NCBI GenBank assembly: GCA_964035575.1
Contig: OZ037855.1
Location: forward strand, 1,240,001-1,304,000
Direction of reading: 5' to 3'
DNA from: Rhynchopus sp. YZ270_cl-10
Taxonomy: Eukaryota > Euglenozoa > Diplonemea > Diplonemida > Diplonemidae
Length of the DNA: 64,000 nucleotides
Positions 10,261 through 21,312 of this stretch are shown piece by piece. The position numbers and the translations under genes were made by a program. The number at the start of each line of letters is the position of its first letter. Position 1 is the stretch's first letter. The notes beneath the pieces are model-generated. The model did not search any database. It had not been told where the DNA came from and was given only the letters and a program-made list of their open reading frames with translations.

Positions 10261-13200
10261 ATGAAGGGGTGGGGTGTGATTTGGGCCTTGTTGGTGATTG
10301 GTGTGCCACTGTGCAGTAGTGTCACCGACGAGGCCAATCCGGTGTACTTTAAGGGGTGCGGGTATGTGCAGAAGTGGTCGCAGCAGCGTGCGGCGGATCT
10401 CAGCGCGCCTTTGCAGGTAGTGGACAGCCGGATCTATTTCTACCGTGCGAACAGCAGCTATGGAAAATCCTCTGTCGAGGTGCTAGACGCTAGCTCTGGT
10501 GCCTTCATATGGGAAGGCACCACTCTTACCCCTCCGGGTGGACCGTTGATCATGCCTACTGTCTTCTCTGCAGGAGATGTGCATACAACGATCGCAATGT
10601 CCGGTCCATCGCAACAAACCTCGGTGGTAGCGTTCAGTGATGCGGATCACAGCACCGCACCCAGCATTCCGTGGAGTTATCTGATTCAGACGGACCAAAC
10701 GGTGTCACAAAGCGCGGTCTCAGCAGAGGAAGGGTGGGTGTACGTCGCAGATGGGGAGAAGGTGATGTGTCTTGACGCGGACACATCGAAAATAAAGGGT
10801 GCGTTGTTGTGGAGCTATGCGATCTCGGGGGCGATGTCGCCTGCGGTTCTTGATGGGCTTATCATTGTGCCTTCTAGTACGGGGTTGTTCGCGTTGTCTG
10901 CGGTTGGTGCGGAAACGGAAATGACGGTGACGATGAAATGGCATCTTCCGGTGTATTCGTTTTACTATATTGAGAGCGGGAGGAAGAGTTCACCACCCCC
11001 GGTTGTTTATGAGGGGCGGATCTACCTCGCAGCGCAAAGCGGTGCAGAAGACAGCGAAACCGTCGGCGAACAGATTCTCTGTATCAACCCCGACGGCACC
11101 ATTGAATGGCGGGTTCTCCTCGCAGATTTGCTTCCAGACGTACGCGAGGTGCGTGCACTTCCCGTTGTAGTCTCCGAAGGCCACGTCGTTTTCACAACAT
11201 ACAGCCCAATAGACGCCAAATCATATCTCGTCCGATTAGACCGACTGACCGGAGACACCTCCTGGATGAAATCCTCTTCAACCCGCTATGGGGTGCCAAC
11301 CATTGCAGATCAGCAGGTCTTTGTGCCCACATTTGAGGCAACGAAGATCAAGATAGACATCTACACGGAAGAGGACGGGAACTATCGATGTCAACCCCAG
11401 GTCGATACCGGCGCAATGCAGACAGCTCCGCCCCTCGCCGTGCCCTGGGTGGTGGCACACAATCAATACGTATCGGTGGTCGCGCAGACGGAGGGTGGCG
11501 GCCTGCGTCTTGTAACTGCGTCAAGCGATGGCTCGTTGCTTATCACCTCTGCCCCCGACACCGCTGCCCCCATCCTGAAAACCAAATCCCCAAGATCGGA
11601 CTCTCAGGAGGAAGGGTTTGGGGTCACGGAGCTTGCCTTGCTGGTTGTAGGCTGTGTTGGCTGTGTGTTGCTGACGGCGTGCATATTCGCGATGCTTATC
11701 CGCGAAAAACGGAGAGTTCCACGCAATCGCAAAAACCCTGGGGCCTCCAAAAGCAAATACAAAGTTATGAAAGAGCTAGGCCGTGGTGCGTTTGGTGTTG
11801 TCTATTTGGTGCAACGCAAGGCGGATGGGGAGTTGCTTGCAATGAAGTATCTACAGTGCAAGGACGACCACGCGCAGGAGGAGGCGTTGACCGAGTTCAA
11901 ATTTTTGAGGCAGTTTCAGGGACATCCGAACATGGTCGGCGTGGTCGAGACGTTCATGTCATGGACGTCGTCGCCGACAGGGAAAGGTGACGGTCTGATC
12001 GACTCCAACCGCTATGTGTGCTTGGTCATGCCGTACTACAAGCGTGGCGACCTCAAGCAGTTCGTGGTCAGCTACCCAGACGACTGCCTGCCCGAGGAGA
12101 TGCTTCTCCGCATGACGGAACAGCTCTGCTCGCTGCTGCACTACCTCCACTTCCGCCAGCCGCCCCTCATCCACCGCGACCTCAAGCCCGAGAACGTCCT
12201 CATCTCTGACGACGGGCGCCCCATCGTCGCAGACTTCGGCCTCGCAAAGAACCTTGAAACCATGTACTGCGCAACCCGCGCAGGCACCGCAGCCTTCCTT
12301 GCACCGGAATGCTGGGGGAAACACTACGGAATTGAGGTATTTCAGTTTTTAATAAAAGGATATATTTCCCCTTTTGAAATTTTGAAAGTTTACATTTTTA
12401 CACCACTCAATCAGGTCGACATTTGGGCAGTCGGATGCATTCTCTATGCCTCTGCAACACGGCGGGTCCGTTCTGACAACATCCGCGTTATGTTCAGCGA
12501 CTGCGCGAAGCCTGGCTTCACACAAGACATAATGTCCGACTTGGTATGCACAACCACATCCCACATCTCCCACATCCCACATCCACCACCCCACCCACCA
12601 CAGAGCGGAAGGGGGTATTCGAAGGTGTTCTGCGATTTGGTGATGTCGATGCTTGAGTTTGATTATCACAAACGGCCGAAGGCGTACGACATTGTGTCGT
12701 CCCTGCGAAGGCGTCGTGAGGGTGGTGGCACCACCACCTCCGACACAAGCAACACCGACGCACTGCCGGTCCCGATCCTGACACCGTCGCCTCCACCTCA
12801 GCTGCCTTCTGGGAACTGCGCAGGGTCGCCACAATGTCGAAAACCAATGTTCGACTCGCAGGCAACAGTGTACACATCAACCGACCTGCAACGCCCCCTG
12901 CTCGGTGCAGACCAGCAGCCAGGATCGGACTCTTTGTCAAGCAGTGCAGAGGTCGAAGGAAACACAGTCAGCTCGACACAGCATATGCTCATTGTCCCGC
13001 CCCGTGCTGGCAACCAAACCATCGACTCGCCCTACCAAAACTGCAACATGAACGTTCTCAGCAAAGACAGCCAGGCCACCTGCTACATCACCTCTTCGGG
13101 CGCAACGGAACGCCCCAGGCAGCTGCTGCACAACCCTCTTCAGCACCACGTCGCGCATGCGTGCAGCAACCCACCACCCAGCAACCAATGCAGCCACGAG

Positions 13201-13704
13201 GAGATGACCGTCGTAGATTCGCAGGCGACGGTGCTTCTCAGCTCTGAAATGCCGTCCTCAGTACAGCTCCAATCAGAACGATGCGAGCAGCTCACCGGAG
13301 CACACATTGACTACAATGTGTCACCCGTCCCTGTTGAAGCGCATGCTTTGATCACCCCCAATGGTATTGGTGCGCCTGCAGTTCCTGACGACACAACGAT
13401 CGGATCGCAAGCCACAGTCCTGATAAGCGAAGAAAGCAGTTTCAACCAGGTGCACGATACGTTGGTGCAGATGCAGCCGTTCCCACCAGCACAATGCATG
13501 CCTTTGATCTACGATACTGTCAGGGAAGGCGTTGCTTTAGTCATTTCGGACAACGAAAAAGCTGCGAAAGAAGCCCAACGAAGTGGACTGGATGACACAG
13601 CTTCTGATGAGGTAATCGGGTTGATCCGTGCAGGATCCGGGCTAACCGTCGAACGCACCGACTCGACACGAACGTCCAGCAGTTGCGGGGCTGACAGTCG
13701 GTAA
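10261..13704 (+). CDS. Receptor-type Ser/Thr kinase with PQQ-like propeller and SQAT repeat tail
   Basis: A signal peptide ([16 protein letters not shown]..) is followed by about 430 residues resembling a PQQ-type beta-propeller (repeated [15 protein letters not shown]- and [12 protein letters not shown]-like strands). A single membrane helix lies at about 458-480, then basic residues and a kinase domain from about 500. Kinase landmarks are [29 protein letters not shown] and [11 protein letters not shown]. Two in-frame introns, 12337-12414 (78 nt) and 12544-12603 (60 nt), interrupt the kinase domain, so the mature product is about 1101 residues. The propeller-membrane-kinase order recalls IRE1/PERK stress sensors, but no IRE1-type RNase domain follows. 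The tail instead carries four spaced copies of (D/G)SQAT(V/C)(Y/L). The kinase is certain; a role as ER or surface sensor is inference. Confidence 0.85.
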   Translation: MKGWGVIWALLVIGVPLCSSVTDEANPVYFKGCGYVQKWSQQRAADLSAPLQVVDSRIYFYRANSSYGKSSVEVLDASSGAFIWEGTTLTPPGGPLIMPTVFSAGDVHTTIAMSGPSQQTSVVAFSDADHSTAPSIPWSYLIQTDQTVSQSAVSAEEGWVYVADGEKVMCLDADTSKIKGALLWSYAISGAMSPAVLDGLIIVPSSTGLFALSAVGAETEMTVTMKWHLPVYSFYYIESGRKSSPPPVVYEGRIYLAAQSGAEDSETVGEQILCINPDGTIEWRVLLADLLPDVREVRALPVVVSEGHVVFTTYSPIDAKSYLVRLDRLTGDTSWMKSSSTRYGVPTIADQQVFVPTFEATKIKIDIYTEEDGNYRCQPQVDTGAMQTAPPLAVPWVVAHNQYVSVVAQTEGGGLRLVTASSDGSLLITSAPDTAAPILKTKSPRSDSQEEGFGVTELALLVVGCVGCVLLTACIFAMLIREKRRVPRNRKNPGASKSKYKVMKELGRGAFGVVYLVQRKADGELLAMKYLQCKDDHAQEEALTEFKFLRQFQGHPNMVGVVETFMSWTSSPTGKGDGLIDSNRYVCLVMPYYKRGDLKQFVVSYPDDCLPEEMLLRMTEQLCSLLHYLHFRQPPLIHRDLKPENVLISDDGRPIVADFGLAKNLETMYCATRAGTAAFLAPECWGKHYGIEVFQFLIKGYISPFEILKVYIFTPLNQVDIWAVGCILYASATRRVRSDNIRVMFSDCAKPGFTQDIMSDLVCTTTSHISHIPHPPPHPPQSGRGYSKVFCDLVMSMLEFDYHKRPKAYDIVSSLRRRREGGGTTTSDTSNTDALPVPILTPSPPPQLPSGNCAGSPQCRKPMFDSQATVYTSTDLQRPLLGADQQPGSDSLSSSAEVEGNTVSSTQHMLIVPPRAGNQTIDSPYQNCNMNVLSKDSQATCYITSSGATERPRQLLHNPLQHHVAHACSNPPPSNQCSHEEMTVVDSQATVLLSSEMPSSVQLQSERCEQLTGAHIDYNVSPVPVEAHALITPNGIGAPAVPDDTTIGSQATVLISEESSFNQVHDTLVQMQPFPPAQCMPLIYDTVREGVALVISDNEKAAKEAQRSGLDDTASDEVIGLIRAGSGLTVERTDSTRTSSSCGADSR

Positions 13705-16206
13705 AAATAAAAGGGAAAAAGGGGATACCCATAGGGGTAAGGATTTGGGTGGGGTAGGGGAGGTATAAGGTTTTCAATACTATCGGGGTGCGAAAGGGGG
13801 GAGGTGGGTAAGTACGTATTCGTCATGAGAAAAAAAAAAAAAGGTCTGGTGTGTTTCGTTCTGTTTGTTTATTTCGTATGTTTATATTCCCCACAAAGAT
13901 GCGTTGGTCCAGATGCAAGAGAGCCATCTCTTTTTAGCCTTTCTTTGCTATTTTTTTTGTGCTTTGATTCTATGGATCCTGTGGATGGCTGGCATCATAC
14001 GTTGGTCGGTCGGAGGTGCCTGCATCAATTTTAATAGCTATTCCCCCCTTTTTTTTCCCTTTCAAGATTTCATGGTTTACCTTGTGGTGACTCTTAGGTT
14101 AATCTTTTTGATTCTCTTTTCTTTGCCCCCTTCTTTAACCCCCCCAGGATCCTTTGGACGTAGATCACTGTATTTGAGTTCATTTACGGCATACCCAATG
14201 GCGCTGTGCAGCTACTGTCAGCTCTGGTGCCAACAACCCTGGCAGGCATAGTTCCTGGGATGCAGTTTTAGGTGTCCACGACCTTACCGTGGAATCGGAT
14301 GAAGGAAATGATATGGGTCAATCATGACGTCAATTCATATGCGAAGGGGGCAGAGGCAAGGAAACACACTTGTATGTCATCATGTTTTTTTGTTGACGCC
14401 GCTCCGTTACAGGTAGTCCTACCTTAATAGGTCCCACCTGCACCATCCCCAGCACTGATTCTAGTGCAAACTAGTCAAACTAGATGCCGAAGGGTCCCCC
14501 TATGCGTCCCCGGCACAAGGCCTTCGCGCGGTCAAGAGAATCCCGTTGTTGAGCCCCTACCTACTAGGAACGTACCTCCACGACTGGATGTAGTTTTGCG
14601 TCATACCCAAGACGAAGAACTGCACGTGCCCGTGGAGGAGACATCTTTCACAGTTTTCCGTTTTATTCGTTCTGAAGATGAGTGTGTTTCATTCATCTCA
14701 TGTTTTCCGTTTTGTTCCCTTGTTTTCATCAGATGTCGTCCTCGAGATTGGTTGGGGTCCACCGGGCTGTGTACTTCAAGTCAAATTTTCTTCCCGTTTG
14801 GTTATGTGCGATGCACACCATTCACTTTTTTATTTCTGTTATCGGAGTGACTAAGTATTTTTCTTTTGTTAGCCGACGACTGGAAAATGACTTGATATTA
14901 ATGTCATACAAAATGAGTTGCCGATTTCTCTAAAATCACACTTCGGTGTAATCGAGAACTAGCGTGCACAAAACAAGATAAGTGAAGACCATCTGAACGG
15001 CAGTTACACCCCAGCACCGGAGTGTCATTGCCTAAACTATGATTCTTTTTTTTTTTTGCAGCTTTTGCTGTATTTCGGACACCCACCGACCCGCTCACCC
15101 CAAAAATGCCTTTGTGCAAAAATAAATATAAATAGTGGAGCTCATCCTCGGGTGTCTACACTAATACAACCAAGTTTTCAAAAACAAAAAATACTAAAAA
15201 TTACAGGACGACACCTGCAAAATGCATCCTTCCCTCACAGCGTTATTGTTTTGTTTTGATTTTTGTTTGTTTTTTCATTCATTTGATTTTATTTGTCTCC
15301 CCCCCTGTACGTTGTAAGAGCAGTCGGGTACCTTTATATTTTGGTCTCGATCTATCTCAATGAAAGAATGTTGCATTTCCCACCCCACACCCCTTTTATG
15401 TATCGTCGTTTTTGTCGCAACCGAGAGGGAAATGGCCATCACCCACGATACGGCATTGGTGTGGTTTGGGTGTTGCAAAGGGGAGGAAAAAAAACGAATT
15501 TGTTTTCTGAACGATGTCCTAACTTTTCTTTTTCTTCTTTTTTTCGACTGAAATGCGTTTTCGCACTTTTCAACTATTTTATGGAGATGGTTGAGAACAT
15601 TACCTACCCCTTTGGTGGGCGATTTTACAACAAAAGCGTGTATTCTCCTTTGAGTGATTTATGGGGGGATAATCTCACCAACTTTTCTCCCTTTTTTTTG
15701 CAACTCCGTAGGGGAAAAGACACTCGGGGTTCGATACCCCCACAGAGTGTCAGTGACTGCTGCCCCCTCCCCCCCAAAGGCATTTTGCACGATTTAATTT
15801 CACTTTCCCCCCCTGCCCGGCAAGGGGGGTTTTTATTCAATTCCTCAATTTTAGTTTGGGAGATGGTGTATGTACGTGAGGCATAATATTATATTATACT
15901 TCTTTCAAGTTTTCTTTCGTGAGAGAGCGTATTGACCTTGAAATGATGTTGGGGTCCACCCGGTGTCGCAGCCATGTACCAAGGTACACTGTTACGAGAG
16001 GGCTTCGTATTTCAAGTCAAATTTTGGTTTAGCCGTGTGGGACATTATTCAATTAACCACCCATCGGCGATAGCGACTCCTTTTGTTGGAAAGAGGGAGA
16101 AAGCAAAATAAAATAGAATAAACTTTGTGCAAAGAACCCGTCCTCGGACAGGTGAATTGTCGAAACTACAAAAAAAAAAAAAAAAAAAAAAAATGACAAT
16201 GGCAAT
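13705..16206. other. Intergenic repeat-rich region
   Basis: No gene is supportable. Contents are a GGTGCCTGCAT repeat at about 14003-14035 shared with 165-225, a coding-like but broken patch at about 14200-14660 that I cannot assign, two copies of a GGGGTCCACC..TTCAAGTCAAATTTT repeat (about 14750-14800 and 15950-16025, with a related copy at 53268-53330), a GTATGT/GCATAA hairpin at 15861-15890 with loop ACGTGAG, and the T-arm-like hairpin at 15719-15754. A poly-A run precedes the hAT element. Confidence 0.5.
15719..15754 (+). repeat. tRNA T-arm-like hairpin repeat
   Basis: GACACTC pairs with GAGTGTC around an inner stem-loop of GGGG, TTCGATA, CCCC. The 7-base TTCGATA loop on a 4-bp stem has the form of a tRNA T-arm and matches the pol III B box. 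No anticodon or D-arm is visible upstream, so this is not a tRNA gene. The related hairpin at 40463-40491 has CACTCCG/CGGAGTG arms, so the outer arm differs with pairing kept. Confidence 0.55.
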
Positions 16207-17401
16207 CAGGGCTGTTCCTAAGTGAGAATGAGAATAAGGGATTCTGATTTTTGAGTTTTTTTTCCTTTTTTTTTTTCCTTTTTTCCTTCGTTGGGTTTTA
16301 GCCTGCTTCTACTAGGTTAGGAGCCAAAATTTTGTACACCACTGGTCGGGGTGGTATGCAAACAAGCCAAAGATCAGGTTTTCGGGTGGGGGAAAAAAAA
16401 AAATCCCCCCCCCCCCCCCCCAAAAAAAAAAAATCCGCCTGCGGCGCAGGCTTTTCCCCATATATGCCTCCCAAAATGCGGATTTTAGATTTTGGTATGC
16501 CGCACCGAAGGAATTTTCGTGGTTGCACTTTTTTTTCGCCTAAGGGGGAAGGTATGTAGGCACTTCTGTCTGGGAAAATGACCAGGAAAAAATGTTGGGG
16601 TCCCATGCTCCAAATGTGCGAAATAAGCAAAAAAAAGTATTCTGTGCACTGTAGTTGTAGCTATTCTGTGTTTGACAGTAAAAGTATGCAATTTTGAGCA
16701 ACATTTTTTTGAAATGTTGCGTACCGCGGCTTCGCCAAAAACTTTCGTTTTAGCAAAACAGGGAAGTAAAATTTATGGAAACTTACGATAATTACCGACG
16801 ACAGTGCCATTTTATGTCAACATTTTTTAGAAATGTTGCGTACCGTGGCTTCGCCAGGAACCTTTGGGTGCCATGACCGCCGTTTCTTTTGTAAATGTAC
16901 TGAGGTTACTGATAATTCGTGCACCACGCGTGCTTGGTGCAATTCTTTCGCAGACCGGACTAAACCAGAGAACCTCATAGTTCATAGTGAGGGTACTTTA
17001 GAGTGTTTTTGCACACACATGTGACCCCACCGTGGAGAGCAATCGGCTCGCGCAATCAAAAGAAAGCAGAGAAAAAGGAAAAGACAAAAAGACAAAAGTT
17101 GGGTACCGTGCGCCTGCGGCGCTACCTGTTCCCAGTCAACAACACCATAATTTCATCTGAAGTTGGGTTTTCAGACTGAAAATGACCCTTGTTTACGAGT
17201 ATGGGTTCATATTTTGTGAAAATTTAAGTCACTAAAATTTTGTCCATTTTTCCGTATTTCCCCCACCACAGAACGGGATTGGCTCAAATCTGGCAAAAAT
17301 GCAGGAAAAACCTGCCTCTGCGGGTTTAAAAAAAAAAGGAAAAAAACGAGAATAAAACCAGCGATTTTTGGGGGAAAAAACGAGAATAAGGAACAGCCCT
17401 G
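16207..17401. mobile_element. Non-autonomous hAT-type DNA transposon
   Basis: The ends are CAGGGCTGTTCCT and its exact complement AGGAACAGCCCTG. The 8-bp target duplication ATGGCAAT is exact at 16199-16206 and 17402-17409. The 1195-bp interior has no transposase frame. It contains ATGTTGCGTACCG.GGCTTCGCC twice (about 16715 and 16835) and a long segment homologous, in reverse, to about 6440-6740 in the outer hAT element. A GTCCA..CCCCACCAC segment near 17240-17290 recurs near 5556-5600 and 18650-18690. Confidence 0.88.
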
Positions 17402-18003
17402 ATGGCAATGCAACGAATCGTTTGTCACTGTATGTCCAAGTAATGAGACCGTGTTATTTTTATTGTTAAAGCTGACTAAGCACAGAGAGGCTTAGGTTCA
17501 TTTCATAATCCCCTTTTTTTATTTCTCCCTTTTTTTTTTTTTTTGCCACACACATTTTTTGTGTGTGCATCCGCGAATATTTCATCATCTTTCATCTTCG
17601 TTTTTTTGTGTTTATTTTGTTTTGTTTTTTGGGGTTTTTTTTTGTATTAAAGAAGCGATGTTACGTTGTGTTGTGAAGAAGATGTGATGTTGCGTGAGAG
17701 AGCAACATATGGGGGGAAGAGAAAAAGTAGGATATTTTGCACACAATAAAAGTTTGCGCTATTTCCAATATTTCCCGGAAAAAAAGGAGAGCGAAAAGAA
17801 CAAAAAAAAAAAAAAAAAACGAGATTCTTGATGTGGCTGAATGGGGTACACAAAGTACGCAATGAAGTGCAAATCAACCCTTCACCCACCACCGAAATAC
17901 AAAAAAAAAAAATTCCATAAAATCCCCCCCATTGTAGATCCTCCTCTCAAAGCTGTTGTGCTCTGGGTGATTGCTGTTGGGGTACCTTTTTTTAAAAATG
18001 GTT
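17402..18003. other. Intergenic DNA between the hAT element and the 12-mer array
   Basis: It begins with the right-hand hAT target duplication, then a CTAAGC/GCTTAG hairpin at 17469-17504. The rest is poly-T and poly-A rich DNA with no coding signal. I see no other structure. Confidence 0.5.
17469..17504 (+). repeat. Dispersed hairpin, CTAAGC/GCTTAG type
   Basis: The inner arms are CTAAGC and GCTTAG with loop ACAGAGAG, and the outer arms AAGCTGA and TCATTT pair imperfectly. It is the same family as 21278-21312 and 62224-62259. Confidence 0.6.
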
Positions 18004-18190
18004 AGCCACCTGATTTTGACACTGAGTTTACCGGTGTTTACCACAGTGTTTACCACAGTGTTTACCACAGTGTTTACCACAGTGTTTACCACAGTGTTTA
18101 CCACAGTGTTTACCACAGTGTTTACCACAGTGTTTACCGGTGTTGTGCGTTGGTAAATACCGGCAAACTCAGGGTCAATATCAGATGGGT
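18004..18190. mobile_element. Inverted-repeat element with an internal 12-bp minisatellite
   Basis: About 38 bases at 18004-18042 (with CACTGAGTTTACCGGTG) recur inverted at 18152-18190 (with CCGGCAAACTCAGGGTC), with roughly five differences. Between them lie about nine perfect copies of the 12-mer GTGTTTACCACA. This looks like a short foldback element whose centre expanded, or one that captured a minisatellite. No target duplication was identified. Confidence 0.6.
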
Positions 18191-18423
18191 TAGGTGACGA
18201 AGCACGAAAGGCCTAGCTTTATCGTGTCTATCTCTTCTTCTATAGCAGACATGACGTCTTTCCTCAAAAGAGAGGATGAGGATACAGTGGTGTGGGTATT
18301 GTGAAAAAAAAAATCCCCCCGTAACAACGGTGCGTATTTTTATTTTGTTTTTTTTGGGGGGTGGTGGTGGGGTAAAACAAGGCGTATCTTTGACTGGTTC
18401 TATTATTTTTTTTATTTTTTTAG

Positions 18424-18456
18424 AAGATGTGTGTGCACGTGAGGCAGATTCATCTT
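18424..18456 (+). repeat. Dispersed hairpin, TGTGC/GCACA type (variant)
   Basis: The outer arms AAGATG and CATCTT are perfect. The inner arms are TGTGC and GCAGA (one mismatch) with loop ACGTGAG. A pyrimidine-rich tract follows. It is the same family as 30168-30200. Confidence 0.6.
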
Positions 18457-18789
18457 TCAACTTTTCAACTTACCTTCCTTCACCCCCCTGTAAGGGCAAC
18501 CGTAGGTGAAGTAAGGTATAGTATTGAAATCGATGTGGGGGGGGAGTAAAGGGTCAATTTTACAAAACCAGATTTTGAGGAAAATTTTAGCCGAAAATGG
18601 GCCCCACGTATAAGCAACCGGGCTCATATTTCTCAAAATTTAAGTGGTCAAAAAATTGTCCAATTTTCGAGATTGACCCCACCACTGCACGGGCGGAGCC
18701 CAAAAATGCAAATAAGGACCCTTTTAAATTTGTTCTCTTGAAATGTGTAATTTTGGGTGATCTATGAACGGGGAGAGATTTTTTTACTA

Positions 18790-19004
18790 GCTCTCAGTAA
18801 GCTCTCACAGGCTCTCACAGACTCTCACAAGCTCTCACAAGGTCTCACAGGCTCTCACAAGCTCTCACAGGCTCTCACAGACTCTCACAAGCTCTCACAA
18901 GCTCTCACAGGCTCTCACAAGGTCTCACAGGCTCTCACAGCTCTCACTAACTCTCACTAAGCTCTCACAGGCTCTCACAAGCTCTCACAGGCTCTCACTA
19001 ACTC
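18790..19004 (+). repeat. Tandem array of 10-mers (CTCTCACAGG / CTCTCACAAG)
   Basis: About 20 near-identical 10-base units follow one another with small variations. The same array type resumes at 19915-20190 on the other side of the 9-bp satellite, so the two blocks are probably one locus that was split. Confidence 0.85.
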
Positions 19005-19154
19005 TGAGGGGTTTTTTGTTAGTGGTGTGGTGTGGCTGGCAACATGTATTCTGTGGTGGTCAAACGTGAAATATTCCTTCTTCAATGGATTTATTGGGCG
19101 TATGTTATACTGGGACAATGTGGTCAGATCACTCTTCAGACCACCTGGCGTTTG

Positions 19155-19908
19155 TATTGTGTATACTGTGTATACTGTGTATACTGTGTATACTGTGTAT
19201 ACTGTGTATACTGTGTATACTGTGTATACTGTGTATACTGTGTATACTGTGTATACTGTGTATACTGTGTATACTGTGTATACTGTGTATACTGTGTATA
19301 CTGTGTATACTGTGTATACTGTGTATACTGTGTATACTGTGTATACTGTGTATACTGTGTATACTGTGTATACTGTGTATACTGTGTATACTGTGTATAC
19401 TGTGTATACTGTGTATACTGTGTATACTGTGTATACTGTGTATACTGTGTATACTGTGTATACTGTGTATACTGTGTATACTGTGTATACTGTGTATACT
19501 GTGTATACTGTGTATACTGTGTATACTGTGTATACTGTGTATACTGTGTATACTGTGTATACTGTGTATACTGTGTATACTGTGTATACTGTGTATACTG
19601 TGTATACTGTGTATACTGTGTATACTGTGTATACTGTGTATACTGTGTATACTGTGTATACTGTGTATACTGTGTATACTGTGTATACTGTGTATACTGT
19701 GTATACTGTGTATACTGTGTATACTGTGTATACTGTGTATACTGTGTATACTGTGTATACTGTGTATACTGTGTATACTGTGTATACTGTGTATACTGTG
19801 TATACTGTGTATACTGTGTATACTGTGTATACTGTGTATACTGTGTATACTGTGTATACTGTGTATACTGTGTATACTGTGTATACTGTGTATACTGTGT
19901 ATACTGTA
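19155..19908 (+). repeat. Homogeneous 9-bp satellite (TATACTGTG), about 83 copies
   Basis: About 750 bases repeat the unit TATACTGTG with no interruption that I can see. The unit contains the palindrome GTATAC. Because 9 is divisible by 3 and no phase makes a stop, several frames on both strands stay open for about 250 codons (YTV, VYC, CIL, IHS and QYT repeats). These are artefacts, not genes. The uniformity implies recent expansion or continual homogenisation, and the true copy number may differ from the assembly. Confidence 0.95.
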
Positions 19909-19914
19909 GGTCAT

Positions 19915-20190
19915 CAGCTCTCAGTAAGCTCTCACAGCTCCCACTAGCTCCCACTAACTCTCACTAACTCCCAGTAAGCTCTCACAAGCTCTCACTAAGC
20001 TCGCACAGCTCCCACTAGCTCTCACTAGCTCTCACTAGCTCTCACTAACTCTCACTAGCTCTCAGTAAGCTCTCACAGGCTCTCACAAGCTCTCACAAGG
20101 TCTCACAGGCTCTCACAAGGTCTCACAAGCTCTCACAGGCTCTCACAGACTCTCACAAGCTCTCACAAGCTCTCACAAGGTCTCACAGCC
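19915..20190 (+). repeat. Second block of CTCTCACAAG-type 10-mers
   Basis: It is the same unit family as 18790-19004, with more variants at its left end (CTCCCACTAG, CTCTCACTAA) and regular CTCTCACAAG or CTCTCACAGG units on the right. It ends at about 20190, before CCTGTTACGTG. Confidence 0.85.
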
Positions 20191-20379
20191 TGTTACGTGT
20201 CCCACGGAGACGATCATAGATCACCCAAATTTCATGTTTTCGCGAAAAAAATAACAACTGATCCTACGAGGGTTGAAGGAAGGTGGTTGAAAACAACAAT
20301 AACAACAAGGACAAGTAATTGCTAAGAAAAATGCGGGGTGTGCTGTGGAAAACTCCGCGCGATTTTCGAAACCACCGTA

Positions 20380-20745
20380 GCATCCTGGCGATTTGCTGGA
20401 GGTGCTGATGCGCCTGGTGTGATCGATGTGTTGTAGTCTGTGCATTCTGTGTTCCTTCCGCACTGCTCCAACGACGACGACAATGTGGGGAGCCTGTGGA
20501 CAAAAACGAGCTGGACCACGCCGAGCCTGCCGAGCGGGCGTCCAACAACGCTATCGAGCAGATGGTGCTGGACGAAGAGGACAGCCCCCCTTCTTGAACG
20601 TTTCAGATGCTGGCGTCCCAGTGGGTCTGGCAGCGTACGAAGAGCGTTAGCAGACCTGCAGAAGAGCAGAATGCTGGGCGTGTTGTAGATTATTTCTACA
20701 GGATGGAGTTCCACATCACACCCCGTTTTTTTTCCGATAGCAATT
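20380..20745 (+). pseudogene. Degraded Helitron-like Rep fragment
   Basis: One frame near 20600-20735 reads RPAEEQNAGRVVDYFYRMEF, and the minus strand at 50325-50480 carries the related YEERSRMPAEEQ and AVDYFYRVEFQEHGPHIH. A YFYRVEFQ.RG.PHIH pattern is characteristic of the Helitron-like N-terminal (HUH Rep) domain, where PHIH holds the metal-binding histidines. In this copy the PHIH part is lost and a stop follows an acidic stretch (ASNNAIEQMVLDEEDSPPS). It is a fragment only. The family call rests on one motif. Confidence 0.45.
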
Positions 20746-21277
20746 ACTTGTTTTTCTTCTTCTTTTTTTCTTTTGGTGAGCCACCGTGACTAAGAGACAA
20801 ATAGGACCATCTTACCAAAGTTTTCTTTATTATTATTTACCCTACCCCCCACCCCCCCCACCGAATCTGTTCTTTTGTTTTACGGTTTTTTTTTCCTTCT
20901 TTTTTTTTTGTTTGTTTTCCTTTCCTCTCAAAAAAAGCAACCAGAAAAAAAAAAACACATGATAAATAGGGGAAAGTTTAGGTGACGCGCTCCCCTTTTT
21001 TTGGAGTGCTTTTTTTTGCAATGATACAAAAAAAAGCCAAGGTTTCCACAAAAAAAACGCAACACAAAATACAAAGATACTCCACAGTTTTGAAATATAT
21101 CCTTCTCTGCCAGATATTCCTTACAGCACCTCTGAGGGGTTCTATAGTATCACGGAACGGATCCTATTAATTGATCAACATCACTTTCTCTCTTCCCTTT
21201 CATTTAAAATGACATCACCCCTGACAACAAACTTGTAGAAGCCAGCGCAGCTGATGCTATGCGATAACGAATATGAT

Positions 21278-21312
21278 AAGGTGACTAAGCACGAGAGGCT
21301 TAGGATCATCTT
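21278..21312 (+). repeat. Dispersed hairpin, CTAAGC/GCTTAG type (near-consensus copy)
   Basis: The outer arms AAGGTGA and TCATCTT (one G-U pair) and the inner arms CTAAGC and GCTTAG enclose the loop ACGAGAG. Two unpaired bases lie on the 3' side. ATAA and a pyrimidine-rich stretch follow. It sits 240 bases upstream of the UBL-WD gene. Confidence 0.7.

Noticed and set aside
15719-15754. Possible tRNA gene from the TTCGATA T-arm
   Set aside because: No D-arm, anticodon arm or matching acceptor arrangement can be found upstream. It is treated as a tRNA-like repeat.
15293-15886. A 197-codon open frame in the repeat desert
   Set aside because: Composition follows local T- and C-rich runs, it spans the T-arm-like repeat and has no recognisable domain.
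19027-19967. Open frames of 260-311 codons on both strands (YTV, VYC, CIL, IHS and QYT repeats)
   Set aside because: They are products of the 9-bp satellite, whose length is divisible by three and which contains no stop in those phases. Not genes.
18790-20190. CRISPR-like array from the regular short repeats
   Set aside because: Units are directly tandem with no unique spacers, and the genome is eukaryotic.
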